DNA of 64,000 nucleotides from NCBI RefSeq assembly GCF_018139545.1, contig NZ_JAGSPJ010000003.1, positions 248,001 through 312,000 on the forward strand. Reading direction: 5' to 3'. Below, one piece after another: positions 33,400-42,120 of the stretch (the stretch's first letter is position 1; every line of letters begins with the position of its first letter). Both the position numbers and the translations under genes were made by a program. Source of the DNA: Affinundibacterium fentianense. Lineage in GTDB: Bacteria; Pseudomonadota; Gammaproteobacteria; Burkholderiales; Burkholderiaceae_D. Below the pieces are notes generated by a model that saw only the letters and a list, made by a program, of their open reading frames with translations, searched no databases and was not told the origin of the DNA.

Positions 33400-34938
33400 T
33401 CAACTTTGAATGTCAAAACTAATTCCTTGTGCGAGTGGCAAGGCGTGACTGTAATTCACTGTGTTGGTCGAACGGCGCATATAGGCTTTCCACGCATCGG
33501 AGCCAGATTCACGGCCACCACCGGTATCTTTTTCTCCCCCAAAGGCACCGCCAATTTCCGCTCCTGATGGACCAATATTGACGTTTGCGATGCCACAATC
33601 ACTGCCAACATCGGATAAGAAAAGTTCGGCTTCGCGTAGATCGGTCGTGAAAATACTCGAAGATAAACCTTGTGGCACTGCATTATTCCAAGCGATGGCT
33701 TGGGCTAAATCGGAATAACGCACAATGTACATAATCGGGGCAAACACTTCATGATGCATTTGCTCGGTTTGCGTTGGCATTTCGATCAGGCACGGGCGAA
33801 CGTAGTAAGCAGCGGCAGTGTTCGTTGGAGTCACTCGCTCGCCACCAGTGACCACACCTTGCTCTTTTTGCGCGGCGACGATCGCTGCTTGCATTCCATC
33901 GAAGGCCGCTCGATCAATTAAGGGCCCCACTAAGGTCGTTTTGTCGAGTGGATTGCCGATGGGCAGTGAGCTGTAGACTTTTTTCAAGCGGGGAACTAGC
34001 GTGTCATAGATAGAATCATGCACAAACAGGCGACGTAAGGTCGTGCAACGTTGACCCGCTGTTCCCACTGCCGAGAACGTGATTGCCCGTATGGCCATCT
34101 CTTGATCAGCACTCGGCGCAACGATCATTGCATTGTTTCCTCCTAACTCCAGTATGGTGCGCGTGAGACGACGGGCACAAACTTCCGCAACTTGGCGACC
34201 CATGCGGGTACTGCCTGTCGCTGAAACCAAGGCGACGCGATGATCTGCCACCATTTGCGCGCCGGCTTCCCGTTCTCCAATGATGAGTTCGGCCAATCCA
34301 ACGGGTGCGTCGATTCCTTGTGTTGCATTGTTTTGCGCGTTGAAATGCATCATTGCTTTCAAAAACAGCGCTTGGGTCGCGAGTGCGGTAAGTGGGGTTT
34401 TTTCTGAAGGTTTCCAGACAACGGCATTCCCACACACGAAGGCGAGTGCCGCATTCCATGCCCACACAGCAACGGGAAAGTTGAACGCGGAAATGACGCC
34501 TACAACGCCGAGTGGATGCCAGACCTCCATCATTCGATGACCAGGTCGCTCGGATGCGATGGTTAGACCGTAGAGTTGACGAGATAGGCCGACTGCGAAA
34601 TCGCAAATATCGATCATCTCTTGCACTTCACCGAGTCCTTCTTGCAGAATTTTGCCTGCTTCCAAGGTGACTAATTCACCGAGCTGCGTTTTGTGCTGAC
34701 GTAACTCTTCACCAAATAAGCGAATCAATTCACCTCGACGTGGCGCGGGAACTTGACGCCATTGGCGTGCTGCTAACTCTGCGCGTTCGAGTTTTTGTTC
34801 GATTTGTTTGCCGCTATCAATGCGTAGACTGGCGAGCAATGCACCGTCGATCGGAGAGTAACTATGGAAATCTTGTCCTTCAAATTCTTGAAGGTTGACA
34901 CCGAGTTGACGTAATAAGGTTTGAATATCTGGTGGCAT
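33400..34938 (-). CDS. amaB: Aldehyde dehydrogenase, ALDH7 type (aminoadipate-semialdehyde/piperideine-6-carboxylate dehydrogenase-like)
   Basis: A 512-aa NAD(P)-dependent enzyme. Visible features are the cofactor-binding ISAFNFPVAVWAWN (about residues 151-164), KPSEKTPL, the Glu motif LELGGNNA, and the catalytic Cys in GTAGQRCTT near residue 300. The length and N-terminal style fit ALDH7, which oxidises alpha-aminoadipate semialdehyde in lysine or pipecolate breakdown. The exact substrate and the symbol are inferred. Start at 34938 (MPPDIQTLL). Convergent with the gene before it. Confidence 0.85.
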   Translation of the reverse strand: MPPDIQTLLRQLGVNLQEFEGQDFHSYSPIDGALLASLRIDSGKQIEQKLERAELAARQWRQVPAPRRGELIRLFGEELRQHKTQLGELVTLEAGKILQEGLGEVQEMIDICDFAVGLSRQLYGLTIASERPGHRMMEVWHPLGVVGVISAFNFPVAVWAWNAALAFVCGNAVVWKPSEKTPLTALATQALFLKAMMHFNAQNNATQGIDAPVGLAELIIGEREAGAQMVADHRVALVSATGSTRMGRQVAEVCARRLTRTILELGGNNAMIVAPSADQEMAIRAITFSAVGTAGQRCTTLRRLFVHDSIYDTLVPRLKKVYSSLPIGNPLDKTTLVGPLIDRAAFDGMQAAIVAAQKEQGVVTGGERVTPTNTAAAYYVRPCLIEMPTQTEQMHHEVFAPIMYIVRYSDLAQAIAWNNAVPQGLSSSIFTTDLREAELFLSDVGSDCGIANVNIGPSGAEIGGAFGGEKDTGGGRESGSDAWKAYMRRSTNTVNYSHALPLAQGISFDIQS

Positions 34939-35013
34939 GATTTGAGTTTAGTGAAGTTAAATTGACACGATAGGATAGTGCGCAGTACGAGAAGCAGACC
35001 TGTCGCGTTGCGT

Positions 35014-35481
35014 TTATAAAGTGATCGTCATGAAAGTACTCAGCGGATCGGGTATATAGTCTGCAAATGGGCCGCACTCAGTGAAACCGAATTTGTCATA
35101 GAGTCGGCGCGCCGCAACGAATTCGATGGTGGATCCGGTTTCTAAACTAAGTCTTTGGTATGAGCGTTCTTTGGCGACTTGCAGAATATGTTGGAGCAAT
35201 TGCGCGGCAACCCCTTGGCCGACATAGGCAGGTGCAGTGCGCATGGATTTGATTTCCCCATGTTGCGCATCGAGCTCCATTAGCGCACCACAACCAGCGA
35301 GTTGTTCGCCATCCCATACACTCCAAACCGAAATATTGTCTTGCTTGAGGGTGTCAACGCTAAGCGCATGACAACTCTCAGGCGGTGACACTGATGCCAT
35401 ATCGTTCAGGTGAAAAGTAATGAGATCGCAAATTGCTTGCCCACTCAAGTCGTCGAGTTGAATACGAAAATTGCTTGTCAT
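35014..35481 (-). CDS. GNAT-family N-acetyltransferase
   Basis: A 155-aa protein with the acetyl-CoA loop in MRTAPAYVGQGVAAQLLQHI (about residues 80-99) and LYDKFGFTECGPF at the end, as in the PA4866/YsnE-like subgroup. Substrate unknown. Same direction as the dehydrogenase downstream and the nucleotidase upstream, with 50-75 bp spacers. Confidence 0.85.
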   Translation of the reverse strand: MTSNFRIQLDDLSGQAICDLITFHLNDMASVSPPESCHALSVDTLKQDNISVWSVWDGEQLAGCGALMELDAQHGEIKSMRTAPAYVGQGVAAQLLQHILQVAKERSYQRLSLETGSTIEFVAARRLYDKFGFTECGPFADYIPDPLSTFMTITL

Positions 35482-35534
35482 AGTGATGTCTTTGAATAAA
35501 ATGCAGAAAGCGATTGATCTGAAAAGATGTTCTT

Positions 35535-36440
35535 TTAGGTCGATTGTCGATAAGGCACACGTCCCGTTGGCACGACATTGGCGGCACGTTCGCAGTGCCC
35601 ATGTTGATCATCAAAAAACATGTGTGGCTTGAAGGCGGCTAGGACTGCCGATTTATTGACACCTCCCATAAAGAAGGTTTCGTCGATAGCGATGTTCCAC
35701 GCGCGTAGTGTGCGGATGACGCGTTCATGCGCTGGCGACGAACGGGCGGTGACCAATGCGGTGCGAATAGGCAGTGCGTGTCCATCGGGTGCTTTGAAGT
35801 TGTGTTGGATGTACGACAGCGCAATTAAGAGCCGTGCAAAGGGTCCTTCTGGTAATGGTTTGCAGGCATTCTCGCGTTCATGACGTTCAAATGCCTCGAT
35901 GCCTTGCGTTTGATAAATGCGTTCTGCGTCATCCGAGAAAATGACCGCATCGCCGTCGAAAGCAATTCGAATTTGTTCAAGATCATCGACTCGCTCTGGC
36001 ATCTTATACAGCAGGGCAGCAGCGACGCCTGCGTTGATTGCGGCTTGGACATCGTCTTCGTGAAGTGACAGAAATAGGCTGACATTAAACGCTTGCAAAT
36101 ACGGCGCAAGTTGCGCTCCACCAGCCAGAACCGCTCGGCTGATATCCAGTCCATAGTGCTGGATTGAATTGAATATCCGTAGTGAGGTCTCCGAAGAATT
36201 ACGCGACATGATGACGACCTCAACCAGACGCTTACCTGGTGGTAGTTGGTTCAGTTTGAGTAGTGCTTTTACCAAGGCGAATCCGGCACCAGGCTTGAGA
36301 ATTTGAGCTTCGTGGTCTAGCTGGTGCTGGCGATACGCATCAAGGCCTTGGTCTTGAAAAATGGCTTCTTCGACTTCAAGATCGAATAAAGCTCGCGAGG
36401 AAATCCCAATGACCAACAAATTATCGAGAGAGTAAGGCAT
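35535..36440 (-). CDS. 5'-nucleotidase, cytosolic type (cN-I-like)
   Basis: A 301-aa protein matching the cytosolic 5'-nucleotidase I family throughout. SSRALFDLEVEEAIF (about residues 14-28) is the phosphatase motif region, followed by IMSRNSSETSLRIFNSI, an AFDGDAVIFSDD acidic motif near 160, and TARSSPAHERVIRTLR. It would hydrolyse nucleoside monophosphates in the cytoplasm. No signal peptide, which separates it from the periplasmic UshA type. Confidence 0.85.
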   Translation of the reverse strand: MPYSLDNLLVIGISSRALFDLEVEEAIFQDQGLDAYRQHQLDHEAQILKPGAGFALVKALLKLNQLPPGKRLVEVVIMSRNSSETSLRIFNSIQHYGLDISRAVLAGGAQLAPYLQAFNVSLFLSLHEDDVQAAINAGVAAALLYKMPERVDDLEQIRIAFDGDAVIFSDDAERIYQTQGIEAFERHERENACKPLPEGPFARLLIALSYIQHNFKAPDGHALPIRTALVTARSSPAHERVIRTLRAWNIAIDETFFMGGVNKSAVLAAFKPHMFFDDQHGHCERAANVVPTGRVPYRQST

Positions 36441-36531
36441 CGTTGTTGTTCCGAATTTGAATGTATGGTTGGTTAGGCGTGCAGGTGTCGAACGATCGAT
36501 TGAATTCGAGCGCCGGTCTACAGCGCCTAGT

Positions 36532-37803
36532 CTATTTTAATAGCTCATCGAAATGCTGGATCAACTGGTCAATTTCATCGAGGGTATTGTAGTGCGCGAT
36601 GGAGACACGCACGACGCCTCCGTGTTTTTCTAGATCAAGCGCTTGAATTAAATGGCGCGCATAAAAATCACCAAAGCGTATGCCAATTTGATATTGATCG
36701 ATGTGGCGAACAATCGTTTCGGATTGAACATCTGCAACCACAAAGCTAATCGTAGGGACGCGTTGATAGATTCCTTCGCTCAAGGACTCCATGCCAATGA
36801 TCTTTACCCTATCTTTGCAGCGCAAATAGGACAACAGACGTTCCGCTAAGGCATTCTCATGGGCTTCAAACCGATCAAAAGCACATTGCATCAATGCGCG
36901 TCTTGTGTGGGAAGTCTTGTCATCAGGGCTAAAATGCTTGCCCATCTCGACCAAATAGTCGGCAATGCCGGCACAACCATAGGACAATTCGAAATTCACA
37001 TTTCCCGGTTGTAGCTTGTAGGGCAGGTTGTCATCGGGAATAAAAAAATGATTGAGGTTGGCAAATTCTAAAAGTAAGGGAAAGCGGCCCCACATCACCG
37101 CATAGTGAGGACCAAAAACTTTATAAAAACTAAAGACCACGATATCCGCGCCAGACGCTTGCACATCGACCAGGCGATGTGGTGCATAAGCGACGGCATC
37201 AACACATAGACGGGTACCGTTCGCATGTACTATTTGTGCGATCTGTGGGATGGGGTTGATGGTGCCGAGGACGTTTGAAGCATAAGTCATCGCGAGCCAT
37301 TTGGTGCGAGGTGTTAATAAGCTTCGTAAGTCATCCAATTCCAACTGGAAAGTTGCGGGATTCACTTCCCAAATTTTGATGATTGCGCCAGCTTGTCGCA
37401 AGCGTTGCCAAGCGCCGATATTCGCCTCGTGATCGGTGTTGGTGAGGATGATCTCGTCCCCTGCTTGTATCGATGGATAAAGTGCTTGAATCAATAAAAA
37501 CAGTAATCCTGTAGTGGAACCTCCCATCACCACTTCACGGTCGTCTGCGGCGTTGATGAGTTCGGCAATATCGCGTCGTGCTTGCAGAACCCGTTGACCG
37601 GCTAGTTGTGAGGTCGCGTAGCTGGCACCAAGTTGTACGCTCGTATGCAAGAGGTAGTCATAAATACGATCGGCAACACGACGTAGAACCTGTGAGCCGC
37701 CAGCGTTATCGAGGAAAGTAATTTGGGAGTTGATTTGTAAAGCGGGGAACTCAGCGCGCACGAGGCAGAGTTCCGCATCCGACATGGTAGAGACGACAGA
37801 CAT
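36532..37803 (-). CDS. Class-V aminotransferase (cysteine desulfurase-like)
   Basis: A 423-aa PLP enzyme of the SufS/CsdA-like branch. FLDNAGGSQVL near the N-terminus, GSTTGLLFL near residue 95, TDHEANIGAW, and the PLP lysine in FSFYKVFGPHYAV near 224 are visible, followed by RFGDFYARHL near the end. No obvious catalytic cysteine loop was identified by eye, so the desulfurase activity is not proven. The start at 37803 (MSVVSTM) is one of three possibilities; a TTG at 37830 and an ATG at 37785 are the others. Confidence 0.75.
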   Translation of the reverse strand: MSVVSTMSDAELCLVRAEFPALQINSQITFLDNAGGSQVLRRVADRIYDYLLHTSVQLGASYATSQLAGQRVLQARRDIAELINAADDREVVMGGSTTGLLFLLIQALYPSIQAGDEIILTNTDHEANIGAWQRLRQAGAIIKIWEVNPATFQLELDDLRSLLTPRTKWLAMTYASNVLGTINPIPQIAQIVHANGTRLCVDAVAYAPHRLVDVQASGADIVVFSFYKVFGPHYAVMWGRFPLLLEFANLNHFFIPDDNLPYKLQPGNVNFELSYGCAGIADYLVEMGKHFSPDDKTSHTRRALMQCAFDRFEAHENALAERLLSYLRCKDRVKIIGMESLSEGIYQRVPTISFVVADVQSETIVRHIDQYQIGIRFGDFYARHLIQALDLEKHGGVVRVSIAHYNTLDEIDQLIQHFDELLK

Positions 37804-37935
37804 GGTTGAATAGATAGGCAAATTGAGCAAGCCATAAACATACCATGAATTACAGCGCAGATTCAGGTCGACGTGAGCTTGATGAGGTCGGTCTTCCTAT
37901 CTATCGCATTTTGGGGTGCAGATACTGCGATGAAT

Positions 37936-37978
37936 GAGACCGATTTGAGGGAAGGTATCTCCTTCCCTCATCGGTCTC
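37936..37978 (-). terminator. Terminator-like inverted repeat downstream of nnrS
   Basis: Arms GAGACCGAT-TTGAGGGAAGG and CCTTCCCTCATCGGTCTC form an 18-bp stem with a small bulge and the loop TATCT. There is no U-run, so it may be Rho-linked or a 3'-end stabiliser. Confidence 0.6.
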
Positions 37979-38005
37979 CATAGGCGATTTCAATATTTGG
38001 CGCTA

Positions 38006-39151
38006 CTAGCCAGCCTGTCCATCCGCGCGAGGCGTCAAGTAGATTGGCAACATTAATCCAATCCATGCCAAGATCAGCAGAAGCCAAATGGATGCCGACC
38101 ACTGCAACATCTGAGGCGTTGCGGTGACACTGGCGACAACGCGCAGTAGCGCAGCGATATGCAGCGCGAGGTAAATGCACCACAAGGCGTTGCTTGCTTG
38201 TAAAGGACGACCACTATGACCAAAACTCACACGACTAACAAAACCCACTAACATGGTGCCCATAAAACCAAGTGCAAGCGCGTGTATCATGGCAGAGCCG
38301 ATCGGCACGCCGAACGCACTGACTGCTTGCAAGGCAAAGACCACGGATAGCCAAGCAAAGGATAAATGCAACATGGCTAGCAGACGGTTTTCTAAACTAC
38401 GAAACAATCCCCAGCGCCACGAGGTATTGGCAAAACTAAGGCTGAGCATGCTGGCTAAAACGGCTTCGACGACATGCCATTCCAATATTCCCGTGAATGC
38501 CAAGGCCCAACTGCTGCCTATCCAGAGGTTTAATAGCCAGTAGGGACGCCACACAGTGTAGGAACGAATGACGTTACTACTGAAAAAAGGCAACATGCGA
38601 TGACATACGGTCAAAAACACTGGCAGCAAGAAAGCAAAAAACGCCATTTGTCGCGCCGCAACCCAAGCTTCACGCACGCCAGCACTCCAAAAGAAAGCAC
38701 AAGCGAGCGATAAAATTCCACCCGTCATGGCGAAAAGGAGTGCTTGTGCATGATTTTTATCTTTAACAGGGCTAAGTAGGATTAAGCGTGCCCAACGGAA
38801 TGTCACGGCACACCAAGCTGCCAACATGAGTGCAAAGCCCGACATGCGTAAGGGATTGAGTCCCCAAGTTGAAGCAAACAAGGCAAGGAGTAAACCCGAA
38901 AAATAGGTTCCGCCATGGAGCAGAAAATTGTGCGGTGGCTCGTTCAACGACAACCATTTAGGCCCTGCCGTAAAGGTAAAGCCGAGAATGAATAGAGGGA
39001 ATACGCCCAATGGCATTAAGACTGCATGCAAAGGCATTTCAATTGGACGTGGACTTTGCAATTGCCACCACCACCAAGAAAATAAAATTGAGACGGCGAG
39101 AGCACCCAGAAAGAAGTAGAGGCGGTGGGGGGCATGGGCGAGGCGTTTCAT
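38006..39151 (-). CDS. nnrS: NnrS family membrane protein
   Basis: A 381-aa protein with about 11-12 membrane helices. The family signs are PLGVFPLFILGFTFTAGPKWL near residues 47-67, HALALGFMGTMLVGFVSR near 290-307 and several His residues in helices. NnrS is a haem- and copper-containing protein that protects against nitric-oxide stress and is usually found with denitrification genes. It is the last gene of a minus-strand run after ubiU-ubiV-ubiT, with a 204-bp spacer to ubiT. Confidence 0.9.
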   Translation of the reverse strand: MKRLAHAPHRLYFFLGALAVSILFSWWWWQLQSPRPIEMPLHAVLMPLGVFPLFILGFTFTAGPKWLSLNEPPHNFLLHGGTYFSGLLLALFASTWGLNPLRMSGFALMLAAWCAVTFRWARLILLSPVKDKNHAQALLFAMTGGILSLACAFFWSAGVREAWVAARQMAFFAFLLPVFLTVCHRMLPFFSSNVIRSYTVWRPYWLLNLWIGSSWALAFTGILEWHVVEAVLASMLSLSFANTSWRWGLFRSLENRLLAMLHLSFAWLSVVFALQAVSAFGVPIGSAMIHALALGFMGTMLVGFVSRVSFGHSGRPLQASNALWCIYLALHIAALLRVVASVTATPQMLQWSASIWLLLILAWIGLMLPIYLTPRADGQAG

Positions 39152-39355
39152 AGCAAGAATAGAGATAGGTCAAACAAAAAGTGAACAGGCGTCAGCTTAG
39201 CTTTGAACCTTGTTTCGATTTTTGATCGAAAGCAAGGGATGGCTTCAAAGTGTACGCGCCTCGCTATTCTTTGCTAGAGAAGCGCATGCGCAGTTGAAAA
39301 AAACTATTTCTATATCAATTTTTTTAAAAGTTCGAATGGAATCGGATGCGATGCC

Positions 39356-39799
39356 TTACGCCAGCTCAGCATTGAATTTTGCCGTGAGTTGTTGCAACCA
39401 CGCAGGGCGTTCGCTCGCATCAATCCAGTATTTCACGGCGATGCCCAGCTCGGTATCTCCCTCGATTTTTAGACGACGCCGAAAGAATAGCGTATCGGCA
39501 TCTTCGACTCCGGTAGCGAGGCGCAGGTAGTCAATTGCATGTGCGGTGAGTTTGACCTCGCAGTTTTGCGCATGGATCGATTTGAATTTCCCTTCTTCAC
39601 AGCGGAAATAGAGGTGGAGCCCAAGATCCTCAACGACGATATTAAAACTGTGGCCATATAAGTGATCAGGCGCGACCAGCCAGTTTTTTTTGCGTGCGAG
39701 TGCGAGCAACAGTATAAATGGCGTATTCGCAATCGGAGCTGGCAATTTTTGCCCCAATTGTCGAATAAAAAGGGGGAGTTGAATGTCTTGTAAATTCAT
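39356..39799 (-). CDS. ubiT: UbiT, SCP2-domain ubiquinone biosynthesis accessory protein
   Basis: A 147-aa SCP2 lipid-binding domain protein needed for oxygen-independent ubiquinone synthesis. Conserved parts are LGQKLPAPIANTPFILLL near the N-terminus and FRRRLKIEGDTELGIAVKY near residues 106-124. The start at 39799 (MNLQDIQ) is fixed by GGAG eight bases upstream; the longer frame from 39889 lacks support. It follows ubiV in the same direction. Confidence 0.88.
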   Translation of the reverse strand: MNLQDIQLPLFIRQLGQKLPAPIANTPFILLLALARKKNWLVAPDHLYGHSFNIVVEDLGLHLYFRCEEGKFKSIHAQNCEVKLTAHAIDYLRLATGVEDADTLFFRRRLKIEGDTELGIAVKYWIDASERPAWLQQLTAKFNAELA

Positions 39800-39902
39800 C
39801 GTTGTGCTCCGAAATCCGAACGCGATTTGTTCGTGAGTGTGTATTTGGGTGATGGTGCGCATGTGCGAGTCAATGCACTTGTACTGCATCGTTTGCTAGG
39901 CT

Positions 39903-40811
39903 TCATGAGATCGCGTGGATTGGTATGCTATGCCACTGCATGCCCGATTTTCCCGACCAATAGCCATTGCAGGCTTGCGCGTTAGGCGGCAATAAATGTG
40001 CGTCCAACTGTGCGGCTTGTTGACGACGGATTGCTGTATCGAAAGCATGGACGATTTGTTCCATGCCTTTTGATTGCACTTGCAGGCGCAAGTAGTCAAC
40101 ACCGAGTTGTTGGAGAGCGGGGACTTGGGGGCCAAGATCGAGACAATGAGCACTTTGTGTTTGAATCCCATTCACCGTGAGGAAATCGGCTTGTTCGCGG
40201 GTTCGCATCGCGAGGCCATCTGGATAATGCTCGCAACTGAATTCACAATTGTCTTTGCGTAGGCGATGATGTCGGGCTGTAAAGCATCGCGAGGAAAATG
40301 CAAGATGCATGCGACCCCAGACTTGCACTTCAGTTTCTAGCCCCGCTGGACGGTGGGCTTGTAAAGCGCTGAGATCGTCTGCGCTCAATTCGATCGGCGG
40401 AATGAAACGTCGCGCGCCAAGGTCATACAGCCAATTCAAGGTGCCATCGTGGTACACATTTAAGTGGGAACCTGCGACAAAGTCGTGGCCACGGCAAGCG
40501 CGTACGGCACTAAAATCATTGGCTTCGACCATGATATTTTCTGCTGCAGCAGCATCGACCAGCTTGTGCATGGCGCGGCGGTCGCTGTCGCTATCGATTA
40601 AGGTCAATGTAGATAAGATCACCTCTTTTCCAGCGTCGCGACAGGCTTTGGCGAGACTAACCCAGTCAGCCAAACGCATCTCATGGCGACGTGAACATAC
40701 GGTTTCCCCAAGATAGATGGTGTCGACTGGCCAATGCATCGCTTCAACATAAAAACGCATCGTGTCTTCTTTGCTCCAATAATAGGAAAGTGGTGCAAGT
40801 GATAGTTTCAT
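39903..40811 (-). CDS. ubiV: UbiV, U32-family iron-sulfur protein of anaerobic ubiquinone synthesis
   Basis: A 302-aa member of the U32 family that pairs with UbiU to hydroxylate ubiquinone precursors without oxygen. The cluster cysteines are visible: one in LGETVCSRR near residue 40, and three in the segment SSRCFTARHHRLRKDNCEFSCEH, split as SSRCF and DNCEFSC (about 175-195). The start at 40811 (MKLSLAPLSYYW) matches the family; an ATG six codons earlier is also in frame. Confidence 0.92.
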   Translation of the reverse strand: MKLSLAPLSYYWSKEDTMRFYVEAMHWPVDTIYLGETVCSRRHEMRLADWVSLAKACRDAGKEVILSTLTLIDSDSDRRAMHKLVDAAAAENIMVEANDFSAVRACRGHDFVAGSHLNVYHDGTLNWLYDLGARRFIPPIELSADDLSALQAHRPAGLETEVQVWGRMHLAFSSRCFTARHHRLRKDNCEFSCEHYPDGLAMRTREQADFLTVNGIQTQSAHCLDLGPQVPALQQLGVDYLRLQVQSKGMEQIVHAFDTAIRRQQAAQLDAHLLPPNAQACNGYWSGKSGMQWHSIPIHAIS

Positions 40812-40885
40812 CTTTGTTGACTCCATCAAATTGTTATGGTCTTCGCCTCACTACAATCTGTTGCGAAATATTTTTGTGATATTGA

Positions 40886-41890
40886 TTATTTCCATGGGCG
40901 TTCAAAAGCCCCTTGCGTGACTTGAGCCCCTTCCGCATGACGGGCAAGTTTGGCTAGCCAGTCAGGACGTGCGGTATAGCGGTCTGGTTCGCGGCTCGCA
41001 GAGTCGAGTGCGGCACGTAAGGTGGAGACCACCTGGGCAACATAGTTAGGGCTACGCTGTCGACCTTCAATTTTGATGGCTTTGACGCCCATTTGGATTA
41101 ATTGTGGCAGCAGGCCGATTGCATTTAAGCTTGTTGGTTCTTCCAGTGCGTAGTCGGTTTCACCGTTAATTTCAAAACGGCCTTTGCAAAGCGTGGGGTA
41201 GCCAGTCGCTTCATTTGGTGCATAACGATCGATTAACGTTCCGTTTAAGCGTGCCGAGAGGACATGATCTGTCTCTTCCCAACTTACTGCATGACCAGGT
41301 GAACAGACACCTTTGTTATTGGGTGAATCCCCGGTCACGTAACTTGAGAGCAAACAGCGACCTTCAGCCATCACGCATAGACTACCAAATCCGAATACTT
41401 CAATTTCGACGCTGGTTTGGCGGATGATTTTTTCAATTTCCGTTAAGGTGAGAACGCGGGGTAAGACGGCACGGCGAATTCCAAAATTCTCTTTCATCAA
41501 TTCAATCGCATCGACGGTCGTTGCCGAGCCTTGTACTGATAAATGTAAGCGTAGGTCGGGATAGCGTTGACGCGCATAGGCCATTAATCCCGGATCGGCG
41601 AGGATCACGGCGTCTGCACCAAGCTTGACAGCAGTGTCCACTGCGGTACGCCATTCCTGTGCCCTTTGTGCTTGCGGATAGGTATTGATCGCGAATAAGA
41701 CTTGGCGATGCCGTTGGTGTGCATACTCAACCCCAGCGCGTATATCTGATTCATTGAAGTTTAATCCACCGAAGTTCCGTGCATTGGTGGCATTGCGAAG
41801 GCCGAGATAGACGGCATCGGCACCTTGATCGATTGCTGCTTTCAGTGCGACCAGACTGCCAGCAGGTGCTACTAAGTCGAGTGTTTTCAT
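40886..41890 (-). CDS. ubiU: UbiU, U32-family iron-sulfur protein of anaerobic ubiquinone synthesis
   Basis: A 334-aa partner of UbiV. It starts MKTLDLVAPAGSLVALKAA and carries four cluster cysteines: FGSLCVMAEGRC near residues 168-175, GVCSPGH near 192, and TLCKGRFEI near 230. KIEGRQRSPNYV near 285 is also characteristic. The ATG at 41890 was preferred to an in-frame TTG at 41896. First gene of the run ubiU-ubiV-ubiT-nnrS. A weak FNR-like sequence lies at 41926-41939. Confidence 0.93.
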   Translation of the reverse strand: MKTLDLVAPAGSLVALKAAIDQGADAVYLGLRNATNARNFGGLNFNESDIRAGVEYAHQRHRQVLFAINTYPQAQRAQEWRTAVDTAVKLGADAVILADPGLMAYARQRYPDLRLHLSVQGSATTVDAIELMKENFGIRRAVLPRVLTLTEIEKIIRQTSVEIEVFGFGSLCVMAEGRCLLSSYVTGDSPNNKGVCSPGHAVSWEETDHVLSARLNGTLIDRYAPNEATGYPTLCKGRFEINGETDYALEEPTSLNAIGLLPQLIQMGVKAIKIEGRQRSPNYVAQVVSTLRAALDSASREPDRYTARPDWLAKLARHAEGAQVTQGAFERPWK

Positions 41891-42120
41891 GCGCAAGATG
41901 TTAGCGATTCCATTTCTGAGCGTCTTTGTCTTAGGTCAATGAAATGGTGACTCTTGTTGCATTGCGGAATTAAATTAAAATTTATTCAAGGGGGACGGAT
42001 ATCGCAGATTGCCTTGCCTAATTTTTGGGCTATTATGAAAAATGTTCCTGCCTTGTATCTCTTTATTCTGGTCATTTCGTTTGACTTGTTTCTGTGTGTC
42101 TCACTTAGAAGGAGCATCAC

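Noticed and set aside
41926-41939. TTGTC-N4-GTCAA as an FNR site upstream of ubiU
   Set aside because: Only seven of ten key positions match, and a promoter at the usual distance would start inside the ubiU start codon. Kept only as a weak note.
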